NCBI RefSeq assembly: GCF_002303925.1 | Contig: NZ_MRCS01000001.1 | Span: 1-64,000, forward strand | Source of the DNA: Pseudomonas sp. ACN8 | GTDB taxonomy: Bacteria > Pseudomonadota > Gammaproteobacteria > Pseudomonadales > Pseudomonadaceae | Length of the DNA stretch: 64,000 nt | Direction of reading: 5' to 3' | Part shown: in pieces, positions 38,261-47,311 of the stretch | Position numbering within the stretch: the stretch's first letter is position 1 | Layout: every line of letters begins with the position of its first letter | Program-made: the position numbers and the translations under genes | The notes under the pieces: model-generated | What the model saw: only the letters and a program-made list of their open reading frames with translations | Databases searched by the model: none | What the model was told of the DNA's origin: nothing

Positions 38261-38277
38261 CCACCTGATGCGGGTGG
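38261..38277 (+). promoter_or_regulatory. Island operator E, upstream of regulator 2
   Basis: CCACCTGATGCGGGTGG, 59 bases before the chosen ATG of regulator 2. AATGAT, 22 bases downstream, is a possible -10. Its position implies that regulator 2 is itself a member of the regulon. Confidence 0.75.
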
Positions 38278-38335
38278 CGCGCAAACCGGTGTCCGGCTCA
38301 ATGATGGAGTCCACTTCCCATCAGCGAGGTCCGCC

Positions 38336-40546
38336 ATGTTTGTGCCACGGCTGCATCTGATCGATGCACTTGAGGGCAAGCAGTGCCGCTTGCAACTGCT
38401 TTGCGCGCCTGCCGGATATGGCAAGACGTCATTGTTGCAGCAGTATTTGCAGGGCGTTGCGCCGCCGGGGCAAGTGGTCTGGATGTCTTTGGGCGCACGG
38501 CCGCGGACGCTGGAGCACTTCATTTCAGGATTGGCGGGTGAATTGGGGTTGGCGGCTGATACTGCGCCGGATGCGGTATTGGCGTTTTTCGATTCAAGAG
38601 CTGTGGTGCCTGAGCTATTGCTATCGCGAGCAGGCTCGCTCCTACAGGGGAACGCGGTTAACTGTAGGAGCGAGTGTGCTCGCGATGAGGCCCTTGAGGT
38701 AGCCCCAATCCACCTGGTATTCGACGATCTTCCCGTCGATATGCCCGCAGACCTGAACCACTGGTTCGACCAACTCCTGTCCCTCAAAACCCCACGACTG
38801 CAAGTGTTGGTCACCTGCCGCCAGCGCCCAGACTGGAATCTGCCGCGCTTGATGCTGACCGGGCAGTTGCAGGAGCTGGGCACCGGGCAGCTGGCCCTGC
38901 ACCCCGATGAGTTCGAATCGCTGATCGATGCCCTAGCGCCGCACACCGATGCAGCGGCCAGAGAAAAACTCTGGCATGAGACAGGCGGGTGGTGCGCCGG
39001 TATTCGCCTGTCGCTTTCTCTGGAACAGGCACAGTCCTCACCCTTGCTCGGCCAATACCTTGAGCGCGAACTGTTGTCGCGGCTGAGCCAGGAACAGCGC
39101 GAGGTCCTGTGTGGGCTCGCGCATTTGTCCCGATTCAGCGCGGACTTCTGCGAGCAGTTATGGGAAGGCCAGCAGGGTGGTCGGGTATTTCACAGCCTGC
39201 TGGACTGCCGGGCATTTCTGTTCCCGGTCGAGCAACAGCCCGGTTGGTATCGCCTGCTGCCCGCCGTGGCACAGTCCCTGCAAAACCAGTTGAACGCAGC
39301 ACCGTTGAATCGGCTGCGCCTGCGGGCCTGTCAGTTGCTCAGCGTGCTGGGGCATGTCGATGAGGCGGTGGAGCAGGCGTTGTGCGCTGATCAGCCGGAG
39401 GTGGCTGCCAATTACATGGAGCGCTTGTGGCTGAGCTGGATCCTCGGCGAACGTCATCTGAGCAAGCTGATGGACTGGCGTGAGCGTATCGAACCGCAGT
39501 TGCTGCACAGCAGCCCGCGCCTGATCTATCTGTGCGCCAAGGCCTTGCTGTTCAGCGGGCGACTGGACGAAGCCGCCGAGTGCCTGGCGCGGCTCGGGCA
39601 TTTTCTGCCGTTGCCTGATGCCCGGCGCAATAAGCGTCTGCTGGTGAACTGGCAGGCGCTGTACGGCACCTTGCAGGCATTGCGCGGCCATGCCGATTCG
39701 GCGCGCCTGCATTGTCGGGCGGCCCTTGACGAGCTGACGGCGGAGGATTGGCTGTCGGTGTTGTTGTGTCATTGCATCCTGGCGCGGATCGCGATGGAGG
39801 GCGGCGACCTTGTCAAGGCCCAGTCGCTGCTGGATCACTCACTGGAACTGGCCCGGCGCCAGGGCAGTCATGAGTCGGAAGTGTTGGTCAACGTCGACCG
39901 GGCGCGCCTGCTGATGCTTCAGGGGCAATGGGGGCAGGCGCAATCGCTGGTGCGAAGCGAGCTCAACCGACTGACCGTGAAGGGCGCGCAACCTTACCCG
40001 TTGCTCGGGCGGCTGCTGTTCACGCAAGGCGAGTTGCTGTTGCAACAGGGCCACACCCACGAAGCCGAAGTGGTGGTGCAGGCAGGGCTGTTGCAGGTCC
40101 GCGACTGCTGCGCCCCCTTTGTGCTCAACGCCTACCTGCTGTTGTCGGAAATCGCTTCGCGCAGCCGTGACCCGGAAAAGGCCCGCTGGCATTTGCACGA
40201 AGCCGAGCGACGCATGCATTGGGGCAAGATCCACGCGGCGTGTTACCAAGGGCCGATCGCACGGCAGAACGCCCGGATCGCTGCCCGCGAGCAACCGGCC
40301 AACGACGACAAGGTTTCACCGGTTCGCCTGACCGGCGTGGCGGATTACCAGGATGACCTGACGCCCCGCGAGGTGTCGGTACTCAAGTTGCTGGCCGAGG
40401 GGATGTCGGTGCGGGAGGTGGGCAGCCGCTTGTTCATCTCGGAAAACACCGTGAAAACCCACGCCAAGAACATCAACGTCAAGCTTGGCGCGTGCCGTCG
40501 CACTCAGGCCATCAACAGCGCCAAGGCCATGGGCATCCTCGCTTGA
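38336..40546 (+). CDS. MalT-like LuxR-family regulator 2, with a REP pair inside the coding region
   Basis: A 736-residue LAL-type regulator. The N-terminal P-loop is APAGYGKTSLLQQY (about residues 24-37) and Walker B is IHLVFDDL. A long helical region and a LuxR helix-turn-helix follow (LTPREVSVLKLLAEGMSVRE, then ISENTVKTHAKNINVKLG). It differs from regulator 1 in being shorter and in the linker. Residues about 96-118 are encoded by two REP arms inserted in frame between the Walker motifs. The start at 38336 places operator E in the promoter. An earlier ATG at 38246 would translate through the operator. It may be a second activator with a different inducer. Confidence 0.85.
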   Translation: MFVPRLHLIDALEGKQCRLQLLCAPAGYGKTSLLQQYLQGVAPPGQVVWMSLGARPRTLEHFISGLAGELGLAADTAPDAVLAFFDSRAVVPELLLSRAGSLLQGNAVNCRSECARDEALEVAPIHLVFDDLPVDMPADLNHWFDQLLSLKTPRLQVLVTCRQRPDWNLPRLMLTGQLQELGTGQLALHPDEFESLIDALAPHTDAAAREKLWHETGGWCAGIRLSLSLEQAQSSPLLGQYLERELLSRLSQEQREVLCGLAHLSRFSADFCEQLWEGQQGGRVFHSLLDCRAFLFPVEQQPGWYRLLPAVAQSLQNQLNAAPLNRLRLRACQLLSVLGHVDEAVEQALCADQPEVAANYMERLWLSWILGERHLSKLMDWRERIEPQLLHSSPRLIYLCAKALLFSGRLDEAAECLARLGHFLPLPDARRNKRLLVNWQALYGTLQALRGHADSARLHCRAALDELTAEDWLSVLLCHCILARIAMEGGDLVKAQSLLDHSLELARRQGSHESEVLVNVDRARLLMLQGQWGQAQSLVRSELNRLTVKGAQPYPLLGRLLFTQGELLLQQGHTHEAEVVVQAGLLQVRDCCAPFVLNAYLLLSEIASRSRDPEKARWHLHEAERRMHWGKIHAACYQGPIARQNARIAAREQPANDDKVSPVRLTGVADYQDDLTPREVSVLKLLAEGMSVREVGSRLFISENTVKTHAKNINVKLGACRRTQAINSAKAMGILA
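38621..38687. repeat. REP pair within the coding sequence of regulator 2
   Basis: CTATCGCGAGCAGGCTCGCT...CCTACAGG, a 13-base spacer, then CTGTAGGAGCGAGTGTGCTC...GCGATG. The arms are inverted relative to the usual REPIN, with the CTGTAGG ends facing inward. The reading frame stays open across the insert. Confidence 0.88.
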
Positions 40547-40566
40547 ATCCATCGACGTGACGCCAC

Positions 40567-40583
40567 CCACCTGATCCGGGTGG
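40567..40583 (+). promoter_or_regulatory. Island operator F, upstream of the aldehyde dehydrogenase operon
   Basis: CCACCTGATCCGGGTGG, flanked by GCCA/CGG, 95 bases before the aldehyde dehydrogenase ATG. AACCAT lies 22 bases downstream. Confidence 0.75.
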
Positions 40584-40677
40584 CGGCGTCGCGCCGGCGA
40601 TGATCAACCATGCAGCCAGACCCTGTGCATTGCAGCCCGACCGTGGCCGCGTCCTGAAAAAAACAAGAGAGGTAGTG

Positions 40678-42030
40678 ATGAGTGCCATCGAGAGTTCGAC
40701 GAGCTGTGACATCCGCACGATCCTGGAAAAACAACGCGCGGCCTTTCAGGCCCGCGAACCCTATACCCTTGAAGAGCGCTGCGAGTTGCTCGACCGGGCG
40801 ATCGGTTTGCTGGTCAATCATGAGCAGGAAATCATCGAGGCCCTGAGCGCCGATTTCGGCCATCGCAGCCCCGGTTTCTCCAAGGGCAGTGAAGTGCTGT
40901 CGCCACTGGCGACGCTCAAGCAGACCAAAGCCGAACTGGCGCAATGGATGCGCCCGGAACAGCGCCAGGCCCGGGCCGGTGAAGCCTGGGTGCAATTCCA
41001 GCCCCTGGGGGTCGTGGGCATCGTCACGGCCTGGAACGTGCCTGGCTACATGGTGTTCAGCGGGCTTGCCGGCGCGTTGGCAGCGGGCAACCGGGTGATG
41101 ATCAAACCGTCGGAATTCAATCCGCATACCTCTGAGTTGATCGCTCGGTTGATCCGCTCTGTGTACGCAGAAGATGAGGTAGCGGTGGTTCTGGGCGGTG
41201 CGCAGGTCGGCCAGGCGTTCTGTGGCCAGCCGTTCGACCATCTGCTGTTCACCGGCGCCACCAGCATCGGCAAACATGTGTTGCGGGCGGCGGCGGAGAA
41301 CCTGGTGCCGGTGACCCTGGAGCTGGGCGGCAAGTCGCCGACGATCATCTCGCGCTCGGCGGACTTCAACGACGCGGTGGCCAAGGTCGTGATCGGCAAG
41401 CTGCTCAACGCCGGCCAGTTGTGCGTGGCACCGGACTACGTGTTTGTCCCGCAAGAGTCGGTGGACGCCTTCATCGGCGTGGCGAAAGCCGTAGTGGCGA
41501 AGTTCTTCCCGACGCTCAGGGACAACCCCGACTACACCTCGATCATCAACGCCCGGCATTTCGAGCGCTTGCAGGATTACCTGAGCGAGGCCCGCGCCGC
41601 CGGTGTCGAGCTGATCGAACTGAATGCCGGTGCTGAAGATTTCAGCCAATCGACACTGAACAAGATCGTGCCGACGTTGCTGCGCAACCCCGGTGACGAT
41701 TTGCAGGTCATGCAGGACGAAATCTTCGGCCCGCTGCTGCCGATCAAACCTTACGAAACCATCAGCGAGGTCATCGCCCAGATCAACGCGCGGCCGCATC
41801 CGCTGGCCTTGTACTACTTCGGCAACGATGCCGTCGAAGAGGCCCAGGTACTCAGCCGCACCTGCTCCGGTGGCGTGACCCTCAACGGTGTGATGAGCCA
41901 CGCCAGCACCGAAGGCTTGCCGTTCGGCGGCGTCGGCCAGAGCGGCATGGGGGCCTACCACGGCATCGACGGTTTCCGCACTTTCAGTCATGCCAAGGCC
42001 GTTTTGCGTACAGCGGCCAACCCGGCCTGA
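40678..42030 (+). CDS. Class-3 aldehyde dehydrogenase (coniferyl-aldehyde-dehydrogenase-like)
   Basis: A 450-residue NAD(P)-dependent aldehyde dehydrogenase of the short class-3 type, which includes coniferyl aldehyde and long-chain alkanal dehydrogenases. Key residues are Asn in TAWNVPGY, Glu in LELGGKSPTI and the nucleophilic Cys in NAGQLCVAPDYV. It would oxidise the aldehyde made by the next gene product to the acid activated by the ligases. The ATG at 40678 follows AGAGGT. An upstream ATG at 40600 lacks a ribosome site. It is the first gene of the operon controlled from operator F. Confidence 0.9.
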   Translation: MSAIESSTSCDIRTILEKQRAAFQAREPYTLEERCELLDRAIGLLVNHEQEIIEALSADFGHRSPGFSKGSEVLSPLATLKQTKAELAQWMRPEQRQARAGEAWVQFQPLGVVGIVTAWNVPGYMVFSGLAGALAAGNRVMIKPSEFNPHTSELIARLIRSVYAEDEVAVVLGGAQVGQAFCGQPFDHLLFTGATSIGKHVLRAAAENLVPVTLELGGKSPTIISRSADFNDAVAKVVIGKLLNAGQLCVAPDYVFVPQESVDAFIGVAKAVVAKFFPTLRDNPDYTSIINARHFERLQDYLSEARAAGVELIELNAGAEDFSQSTLNKIVPTLLRNPGDDLQVMQDEIFGPLLPIKPYETISEVIAQINARPHPLALYYFGNDAVEEAQVLSRTCSGGVTLNGVMSHASTEGLPFGGVGQSGMGAYHGIDGFRTFSHAKAVLRTAANPA

Positions 42031-42058
42031 ACCCCACATCATTGTTGAGAGAACTGCC

Positions 42059-43141
42059 ATGAAAGCTGCCGTATTCCATCAGGTTGGAGCCCCGCTGGTC
42101 ATCGAAGAGGTGGGCATCAGCAAACCGGGTCCGCGCGAAGTGTTGATCCGCACTAAAGCGGTGGGTGTGTGCCACTCGGACCTGCACGTCATCGACGGCT
42201 CGTTTCCCTATCCCGGCCCGATGGTGTTGGGTCATGAAGCCGCCGGTGTGGTCGAGCAGGTCGGCTCCGAAGTGCGTTCGGTCAAGCCCGGCGATCATGT
42301 GGTCACCTGCCTGACGGTGTTCTGTGGCCACTGCGATCACTGCGTGACCGGCCATCTGGCGCGCTGCGTGTCGCCGGAAACCAAACGTGGTAAGGACGAA
42401 GAGCCGCGCCTGACCTACGTGCACAAACCGATGCCGCAATTCGTCAACCTGTCCGGGTTCGCCGAGCAGATGCTGGTGCACGAAAACGCCTGCGTGGCGA
42501 TCCGCCGCGACATGCCGCTGGACCGCGCCGCCTTGCTCGGTTGCGCGGTCACCACCGGCACCGGCGCGGTGTTCAACACCGCCAAGGTGCGGCCGGGCGA
42601 GACCGTGGCCGTGATCGGTTGCGGCGGTATCGGCCTGGCCGCGATCAACGGCGCGGCGCTGGCCGGAGCAGGGCGGATCATCGCCATCGACATGCTCGAC
42701 TCGAAGCTGGAGCTGGCCAGGCAGTTCGGCGCCACCGATGTGATCAACGGCCGCGACGGTGATGCCGCCAAGCAGGTGATGGAGCTGACCCGTGGCGGTG
42801 TGCACCACGCGTTCGAATGCATCGGCCTCAAGCAAACCGCCGAGCAGGCGTTCGCCATGTTGGCCCGTGGCGGTACCGCCACGGTGATCGGCATGCTCAA
42901 GCCGGGCCTGAAGATCGAACTCGACCCGCTGCAATTGCTCCACGAACGGCGCATTCAGGGTTCGCTGATGGGCTCCAACCGCTTCCCGGTCGACATGCCG
43001 CGCCTGGTGGATTTCTACATGTCCGGCAAGCTCAAGCTCGACGAGATGATTTCCCAGCGCATCCGCCTGGACCAGATCAACGAGGCATTCGATGAACTGC
43101 GTCGCGGTGAGCTGGCGCGCTCGGTGATCGTTTTCGAATAA
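42059..43141 (+). CDS. Zinc-dependent alcohol dehydrogenase (class-III-like MDR)
   Basis: A 360-residue medium-chain dehydrogenase. Catalytic zinc ligands are Cys in VGVCHSDLH and His in VLGHEAAG. The structural zinc cysteines are in TVFCGHCDHCVTGHLARC, and the NAD site is VIGCGGIGLAA followed by an acidic Asp (IAIDM), which indicates NAD preference. It would oxidise a primary alcohol to the aldehyde. It lies 28 bases after the aldehyde dehydrogenase. Its presence suggests that the substrate of the island enters as an alcohol, possibly after sulfate removal. Confidence 0.9.
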   Translation: MKAAVFHQVGAPLVIEEVGISKPGPREVLIRTKAVGVCHSDLHVIDGSFPYPGPMVLGHEAAGVVEQVGSEVRSVKPGDHVVTCLTVFCGHCDHCVTGHLARCVSPETKRGKDEEPRLTYVHKPMPQFVNLSGFAEQMLVHENACVAIRRDMPLDRAALLGCAVTTGTGAVFNTAKVRPGETVAVIGCGGIGLAAINGAALAGAGRIIAIDMLDSKLELARQFGATDVINGRDGDAAKQVMELTRGGVHHAFECIGLKQTAEQAFAMLARGGTATVIGMLKPGLKIELDPLQLLHERRIQGSLMGSNRFPVDMPRLVDFYMSGKLKLDEMISQRIRLDQINEAFDELRRGELARSVIVFE

Positions 43142-43154
43142 ACACCGCAGTTCC

Positions 43155-43176
43155 CCTGTGGGAGCGGGTAAGCCCC
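43155..43176 (+). repeat. Truncated single REP arm
   Basis: CCTGTGGGAGCGGGTAAGCC resembles the left arm of the REP at 20959 but has no partner. It lies between the alcohol dehydrogenase and dehydrogenase pair 2. Confidence 0.6.
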
Positions 43177-43197
43177 AATGCTTTTTGGAGTGGATGG

Positions 43198-44391
43198 ATG
43201 GACATTGAATTTTCCCCACAGGAACAGGCCTTTCGCCAGGAAGTCCGGGCCTTCTTGCGCGACAATTTGCCTGGCGAACTGTCCGAGCGGATTTCGTTGG
43301 GCAAACGCCTGAGCAAAACGCATCAGGTGCAATGGATGCAGATCCTCGACCGGCAAGGCTGGCTCGCGCCGGGGTGGCCGGTCGAGTTCGGCGGTACCGG
43401 CTGGAGTGCCGTGCAAAAGCATATTTTCGACGAGGAATGCTTTGCCGCGGGCGCACCGAAGGTGGTGTCGTTCGGCCTGAAAATGGTCGCGCCAGTGATC
43501 ATCAAGTTCGGCACCGCCGAGCAGAAAGCACACTTCCTTCCCCGAATTCTTTCCAGTGAGGACTGGTGGTGCCAGGGCTACTCCGAGCCGGGTGCCGGTT
43601 CTGATTTGTCGTCGTTGAAAACCCGCGCAGTGCGCGAGGGCGATCACTACGTGGTCAACGGCCAGAAAACCTGGACCACCTTGGCGCACTTTGCCGACTG
43701 GATGTTCTGCCTGGTGCGCACCGACCCCGAGGCCCGTCAGCAACGCGGCATTTCGTTCCTGCTGATCGATATGAAAACCCCGGGCATCACGGTGCGGCCG
43801 ATCATCACCCTCGACGGCGAGCATGAAGTCAACGAGGTGTTCTTCGACAACGTGCGGGTGCCGGTGGCGAATCTGGTGGGGCAAGAGAATGAGGGCTGGA
43901 CCTGCGCCAAGTACTTGCTGACCCACGAGCGCACCAGCATCGGCGGGATCGCGCAGAACAAGGCATTGCTCACCCGGCTCAAGCGCATTGCCAGCCAGGA
44001 AGTCCGTGACGGTCGAACGCTGATCGAAGATCCGTTGTTCCGCGCGCAGATCGCCGAAGTCGACATGCAATTGATGGCGGCCGAAATGAGCAACCTGCGC
44101 ACGTTGGCGGCGACACAAAACGGCGATGTACCCGGTGCCGAAAGCTCGTTCCTGAAGATCAGGGGCACCGAGATTCGGCAGGCCATTACCTACCTGATCA
44201 GTAAGGCCGTGGGGCCGTACGCGTTGCCGTTCATTGAAGATGAACTGGGTTATGGCAGCGAACCGTTGCTCTACACCGACTACAGCAGCGCGGCCACCTA
44301 CCAGTACCTGGATGCGCGCAAGGCCTCGATCTATGGCGGCGCCAATGAAATCCAGAAGAACATCATCGCGAAAATGATCCTCGAACTCTAA
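43198..44391 (+). CDS. Acyl-CoA dehydrogenase, catalytic subunit of pair 2
   Basis: A 397-residue acyl-CoA dehydrogenase with GYSEPGAGSDLSSLKTRAVR as the FAD/substrate block and Glu in YLLTHERTSIGG as probable base. It ends SIYGGANEIQKNIIAK. This form is close to the large subunits of sterol and bile-acid side-chain dehydrogenases. GGAG lies about eight bases before the ATG. Twelve bases separate it from a partner that lacks the base, so an alpha2beta2 enzyme is likely. The 56 bases after the alcohol dehydrogenase include only a REP fragment, so it probably belongs to the operator F operon. Confidence 0.89.
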   Translation: MDIEFSPQEQAFRQEVRAFLRDNLPGELSERISLGKRLSKTHQVQWMQILDRQGWLAPGWPVEFGGTGWSAVQKHIFDEECFAAGAPKVVSFGLKMVAPVIIKFGTAEQKAHFLPRILSSEDWWCQGYSEPGAGSDLSSLKTRAVREGDHYVVNGQKTWTTLAHFADWMFCLVRTDPEARQQRGISFLLIDMKTPGITVRPIITLDGEHEVNEVFFDNVRVPVANLVGQENEGWTCAKYLLTHERTSIGGIAQNKALLTRLKRIASQEVRDGRTLIEDPLFRAQIAEVDMQLMAAEMSNLRTLAATQNGDVPGAESSFLKIRGTEIRQAITYLISKAVGPYALPFIEDELGYGSEPLLYTDYSSAATYQYLDARKASIYGGANEIQKNIIAKMILEL

Positions 44392-44403
44392 GGCGCCACG
44401 ACC

Positions 44404-45546
44404 ATGGATTTCAAACTGACAGAAGAGCAGCTGATGCTGCAGGAAACCGCCGCGCGCCTGGTGCGTGACGTTTACGGTTTTGAGCATCGCGAGCAATACC
44501 GCCGGAGCAGGCAGGGTTTCAGTGGCCCGTTCATGCAGCAACTGGGTGAACTCGGACTGTGCGCCGTGCCCTTTGCCGAAGCCTATGGCGGCTATGGTGG
44601 CAGCGGTGTGGAGAACATGCTGATCATGACCGAACTGGGCCGGGAGCTGTGCCTGGAGCCTTACCTGCACTCGGTGATTTTCGCTGGCGGCCTGGTTGAG
44701 CAGTTGGGCTGCGCAGCCCAGAAAGACACGCTGTTGCCGCAAGTCGGCAGCGCCAGCCTGCAACTGGCTGTGGCCCTCGATGAGCCGCAGAGTCGCTACC
44801 AGTTGCACGACGTTCAGACCATCGCCGAGCCAGTCAGCGGCGGCTGGAAACTTAGTGGCCGCAAGTCGGTGATTATCGGTGGCCAGAGCGCCGGGCTGAT
44901 TCTGGTGTCGGCGCGCACCAGCGGCAGTGTTCGGGACGAAAAGGGCATCACTCTGTTCCTGGTCGACCCGCAAGACAACGGCGTCAGTCGACGCTCCTTC
45001 GATACCCAGGACGGGCGAATGGCCTGCGAGCTGTACCTTGAGGACGTGTTCGTCAAAAGCACTGCGGTACTCGGTGAAGTGGGGCAGGCCTTGCCAGCGC
45101 TGCGTTATCAGCAAGGCCGCTGCATCGCCGCGCAATGCGCTGAGGCTGTCGGCAGCATGGAAGCGGCGTGCGCGTTGACCCTCGATTACCTGAAAACGCG
45201 GCAGCAGTTCGGTCAGCCCATCGGCAAGTTCCAGGTGCTGCAACACCGCATGGTGGATATGCGCATCGAGCTGGACCAGGCCACTTCGATGACCCTGCTC
45301 GCCGCCTGCGTGGCGGATCAGGCCGACAGTGACGAGCGCAGCCGCGTCCTGGCAGCGGCCAAGTTCATCGTCAGCCGCGCCAGCCGCTTTGTCGCGGACC
45401 AAAGCATCCAGTTGCACGGCGGTATCGGCCTGACCTGGGAATACATGCTGTCGCACCATGCCAAGCATCTGCTGATGGTGGCGCGCCAGTTCGGCGATGA
45501 CGATCACCACTTGCAGGTTTACGCGAAGTTGATGCCGGTGGCGTGA
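44404..45546 (+). CDS. Acyl-CoA dehydrogenase-like subunit of pair 2 (non-catalytic)
   Basis: A 380-residue acyl-CoA dehydrogenase-fold protein. The FAD-contact segment LKTRQQFGQPIGKFQVLQHR is kept. At the position of the base it has Gln/Arg (RYQQGRCIAAQC), and the MTEPxxGSD block is replaced (VALDEPQSRYQLHD), so it is probably the beta subunit of the preceding enzyme. It is the last gene of the island and converges on a DHFR-like gene. Confidence 0.86.
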   Translation: MDFKLTEEQLMLQETAARLVRDVYGFEHREQYRRSRQGFSGPFMQQLGELGLCAVPFAEAYGGYGGSGVENMLIMTELGRELCLEPYLHSVIFAGGLVEQLGCAAQKDTLLPQVGSASLQLAVALDEPQSRYQLHDVQTIAEPVSGGWKLSGRKSVIIGGQSAGLILVSARTSGSVRDEKGITLFLVDPQDNGVSRRSFDTQDGRMACELYLEDVFVKSTAVLGEVGQALPALRYQQGRCIAAQCAEAVGSMEAACALTLDYLKTRQQFGQPIGKFQVLQHRMVDMRIELDQATSMTLLAACVADQADSDERSRVLAAAKFIVSRASRFVADQSIQLHGGIGLTWEYMLSHHAKHLLMVARQFGDDDHHLQVYAKLMPVA

Positions 45547-45573
45547 GGCGCGGGGCGGTGGCGCCGGCTATCG

Positions 45574-46200
45574 CTACCTCACGCCTTCGAACGAACCTGT
45601 GCGCACCTCGCCGCTGCGGGTGTAGCGGGTGATCAGCACACCCCCGGGTGAGCTGATCGAATTCACCAGGGTGAAGGCCGACGCTTGTGCGTTGTCGTCG
45701 AACAGGCGCTTGCCGCGTCCCAGCAGGATGGGGTGAATCATCAGCCGCAACTCGTCCACCAGGCCGGCGGCTAGCAGTTGCCGCACCAGATCGCCGCTGC
45801 CTTGGGTCAGTAGCTGTGGGCCGTCCTGGCGTTTAAGCGCGTTGATCGCGTCGACCAGTTTGCCCTCCAGCGCATGGCTGTTGTGCCAGGCCAAGGAGTC
45901 GGCGCGATGGGTGGCCACATGCTTGGGGACGGCGTTGAACAGATCAGCAATGCTGTGATGGGGTGAATCGGCTTGAGTGTGCGGCCAATAGGCGGCGAAG
46001 ATGTCGTAGGTACGACGCCCCAGCAGCAGTTCGAATGGCTGCGAGAACAGGTCCATGACGGCCTGGCCGGTGGTTTTGTCGGCGTAGGGCACGATCCAGC
46101 CACCGAAGCGGAATCCGCCACTGCAATCCTCTTCAGGCCCGCCGGGTGCCTGCATGACGCCGTCCAGACTTACGAACGCGGCAACAGTCAGTGTGCGCAT
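45574..46200 (-). CDS. Dihydrofolate-reductase-like (RibD C-terminal domain) protein
   Basis: A 208-residue protein of the RibD_C/DHFR fold (opening LTVAAFVSLDGVMQAPGG, then LLLGRRTYDIFAAYWP and the C-terminal GLVDELRLMIHPILLGRGKRLF). These stand-alone proteins use NADPH, but their substrates are mostly unknown. The gene converges on the island and is probably not part of it. The start has a weak GGAG-like site. Confidence 0.85.
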   Translation of the reverse strand: MRTLTVAAFVSLDGVMQAPGGPEEDCSGGFRFGGWIVPYADKTTGQAVMDLFSQPFELLLGRRTYDIFAAYWPHTQADSPHHSIADLFNAVPKHVATHRADSLAWHNSHALEGKLVDAINALKRQDGPQLLTQGSGDLVRQLLAAGLVDELRLMIHPILLGRGKRLFDDNAQASAFTLVNSISSPGGVLITRYTRSGEVRTGSFEGVR

Positions 46201-46433
46201 GGTCTTCTCCTAGTTGATCCTGGTTTAAGCGTTTAGACAGGGAAGTCTGCGATCTCTTGAGACCGTTCCTTGAAAGATAGTCGCTTCCATGTTCGACGAA
46301 AGTCGTATGGCGGTCTGTTCCGTTGAGTGTTAGCAAGTATTTGTCTTGAAAGCGCAATTGCTAATTTGTATCATTCGTTTTCAATTCAGCGAAGCAGGGA
46401 ACGCAGCGCCAAAACAATAAAAAGGTCAAGGCA

Positions 46434-47006
46434 ATGCTCAAAATGCTTCTCGTGTACGGTCATCTGCTCGCTACGTGTATTGCCCTGGGGAGGGTATTGC
46501 AGGCAGATCACAAGCTTTGGAGTTGGCGCAAGGAAATACTGGACCAGGCGAGGCTTGAGTACCTCAATGAGACCCAGAAGATTGTCAGCCTCGCGCTGCT
46601 GGCCCTTTGGGCAAGTGGGCTGTTGCTGGTGCTTCAGGGTTATCTCGATGAAGGTGACGCGTATCTGCTCAATCAGAAGCTCTGGGCCAAGGTGACGGTC
46701 GTCGCGCTGCTGAGCCTCAACGGCGCACTATTGCATCGAATCGGCTTCCCGCTGCTGCAAAAGGCTCCCTTCGTCGCACTGCGCAGTGCAGGCCGCTCGC
46801 GGCTCGCCTTGTTGGGTGCGCTTTCCATGAGCGGTTGGCTGTTCGCCGCTTTCCTGGGGGTGGCTCGAGCCTGGAATCACGTGTTGCCTTATCTGCATGT
46901 GATGGGCGCATTCGCTGCATTCTCGTTGCTGGCCTGTTGCGTAGCACTGGCAGTCGCCGGCAGGGCGGGCGGTGTTGGCGCGCAAAAATCCTCGGTTCCC
47001 GGGTAG
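46434..47006 (+). CDS. Hypothetical polytopic membrane protein
   Basis: A 190-residue protein with four or five hydrophobic segments separated by short charged loops (MLKMLLVYGHLLATCIALGR, IVSLALLALWASGLLLVLQG and others). I do not recognise the family. A His in the first segment and another in WNHVLPYLHVMG could hold haem or metal, but this is speculation. It stands alone between the DHFR-like gene and the secreted glycine-rich protein. Confidence 0.65.
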   Translation: MLKMLLVYGHLLATCIALGRVLQADHKLWSWRKEILDQARLEYLNETQKIVSLALLALWASGLLLVLQGYLDEGDAYLLNQKLWAKVTVVALLSLNGALLHRIGFPLLQKAPFVALRSAGRSRLALLGALSMSGWLFAAFLGVARAWNHVLPYLHVMGAFAAFSLLACCVALAVAGRAGGVGAQKSSVPG

Positions 47007-47311
47007 CGATCAACAGGCTGTATTTCATACCTGTAAACCTGCGGTTTAAAACGTAAAGTACCACCGCCCATGCGACTCCCGCATGGGCAACCCCCTCTCA
47101 TCCCCATCTGTGTCCACAGGCCGTCGGTCGGCTTTCTCCTGCGCGAGTTGACCCTGAGCCAGAAAGGGCTAACTTCTGTGTGTGGGAAAAATTCCCACGC
47201 TAAAGAATTCAGAAGAAGCTGTAGGTTTGACAGTCTGCTCCCATGCCGCCCCCGGATTGCAACGCTTATGGCGTTGACACTGTTCGCGGTAAATCACCAG
47301 GAGAATGCACG
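47007..47311. other. Intergenic region with hairpin and promoter
   Basis: The 305 bases hold a nine-base hairpin GCCCATGCG/CGCATGGGC at 47066-47088 (possible end of the membrane-protein transcript, no T-run) and a promoter with a GTGGGAA palindrome at 47148-47198. No gene is supported here. Confidence 0.6.
47148..47198 (+). promoter_or_regulatory. Promoter with GTGGGAA-AAA-TTCCCAC palindrome (copy 1)
   Basis: TTGACC, a 16-base spacer and TAACTT, then six bases and the perfect palindrome GTGGGAAAAATTCCCAC (47182-47198) followed by GCTAA. The same arrangement occurs at 54054. The palindrome lies where RNA synthesis would start, as expected for a repressor site. Confidence 0.6.

Noticed and set aside
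38246-38335. An upstream ATG at 38246 as the start of regulator 2
   Set aside because: The extra 30 residues are encoded by operator E and the leader, and they do not resemble the family N-terminus.
43015-45510. An 831-codon minus-strand open frame opposite dehydrogenase pair 2
   Set aside because: It crosses two real genes and a REP fragment on the opposite strand and shows no domain.
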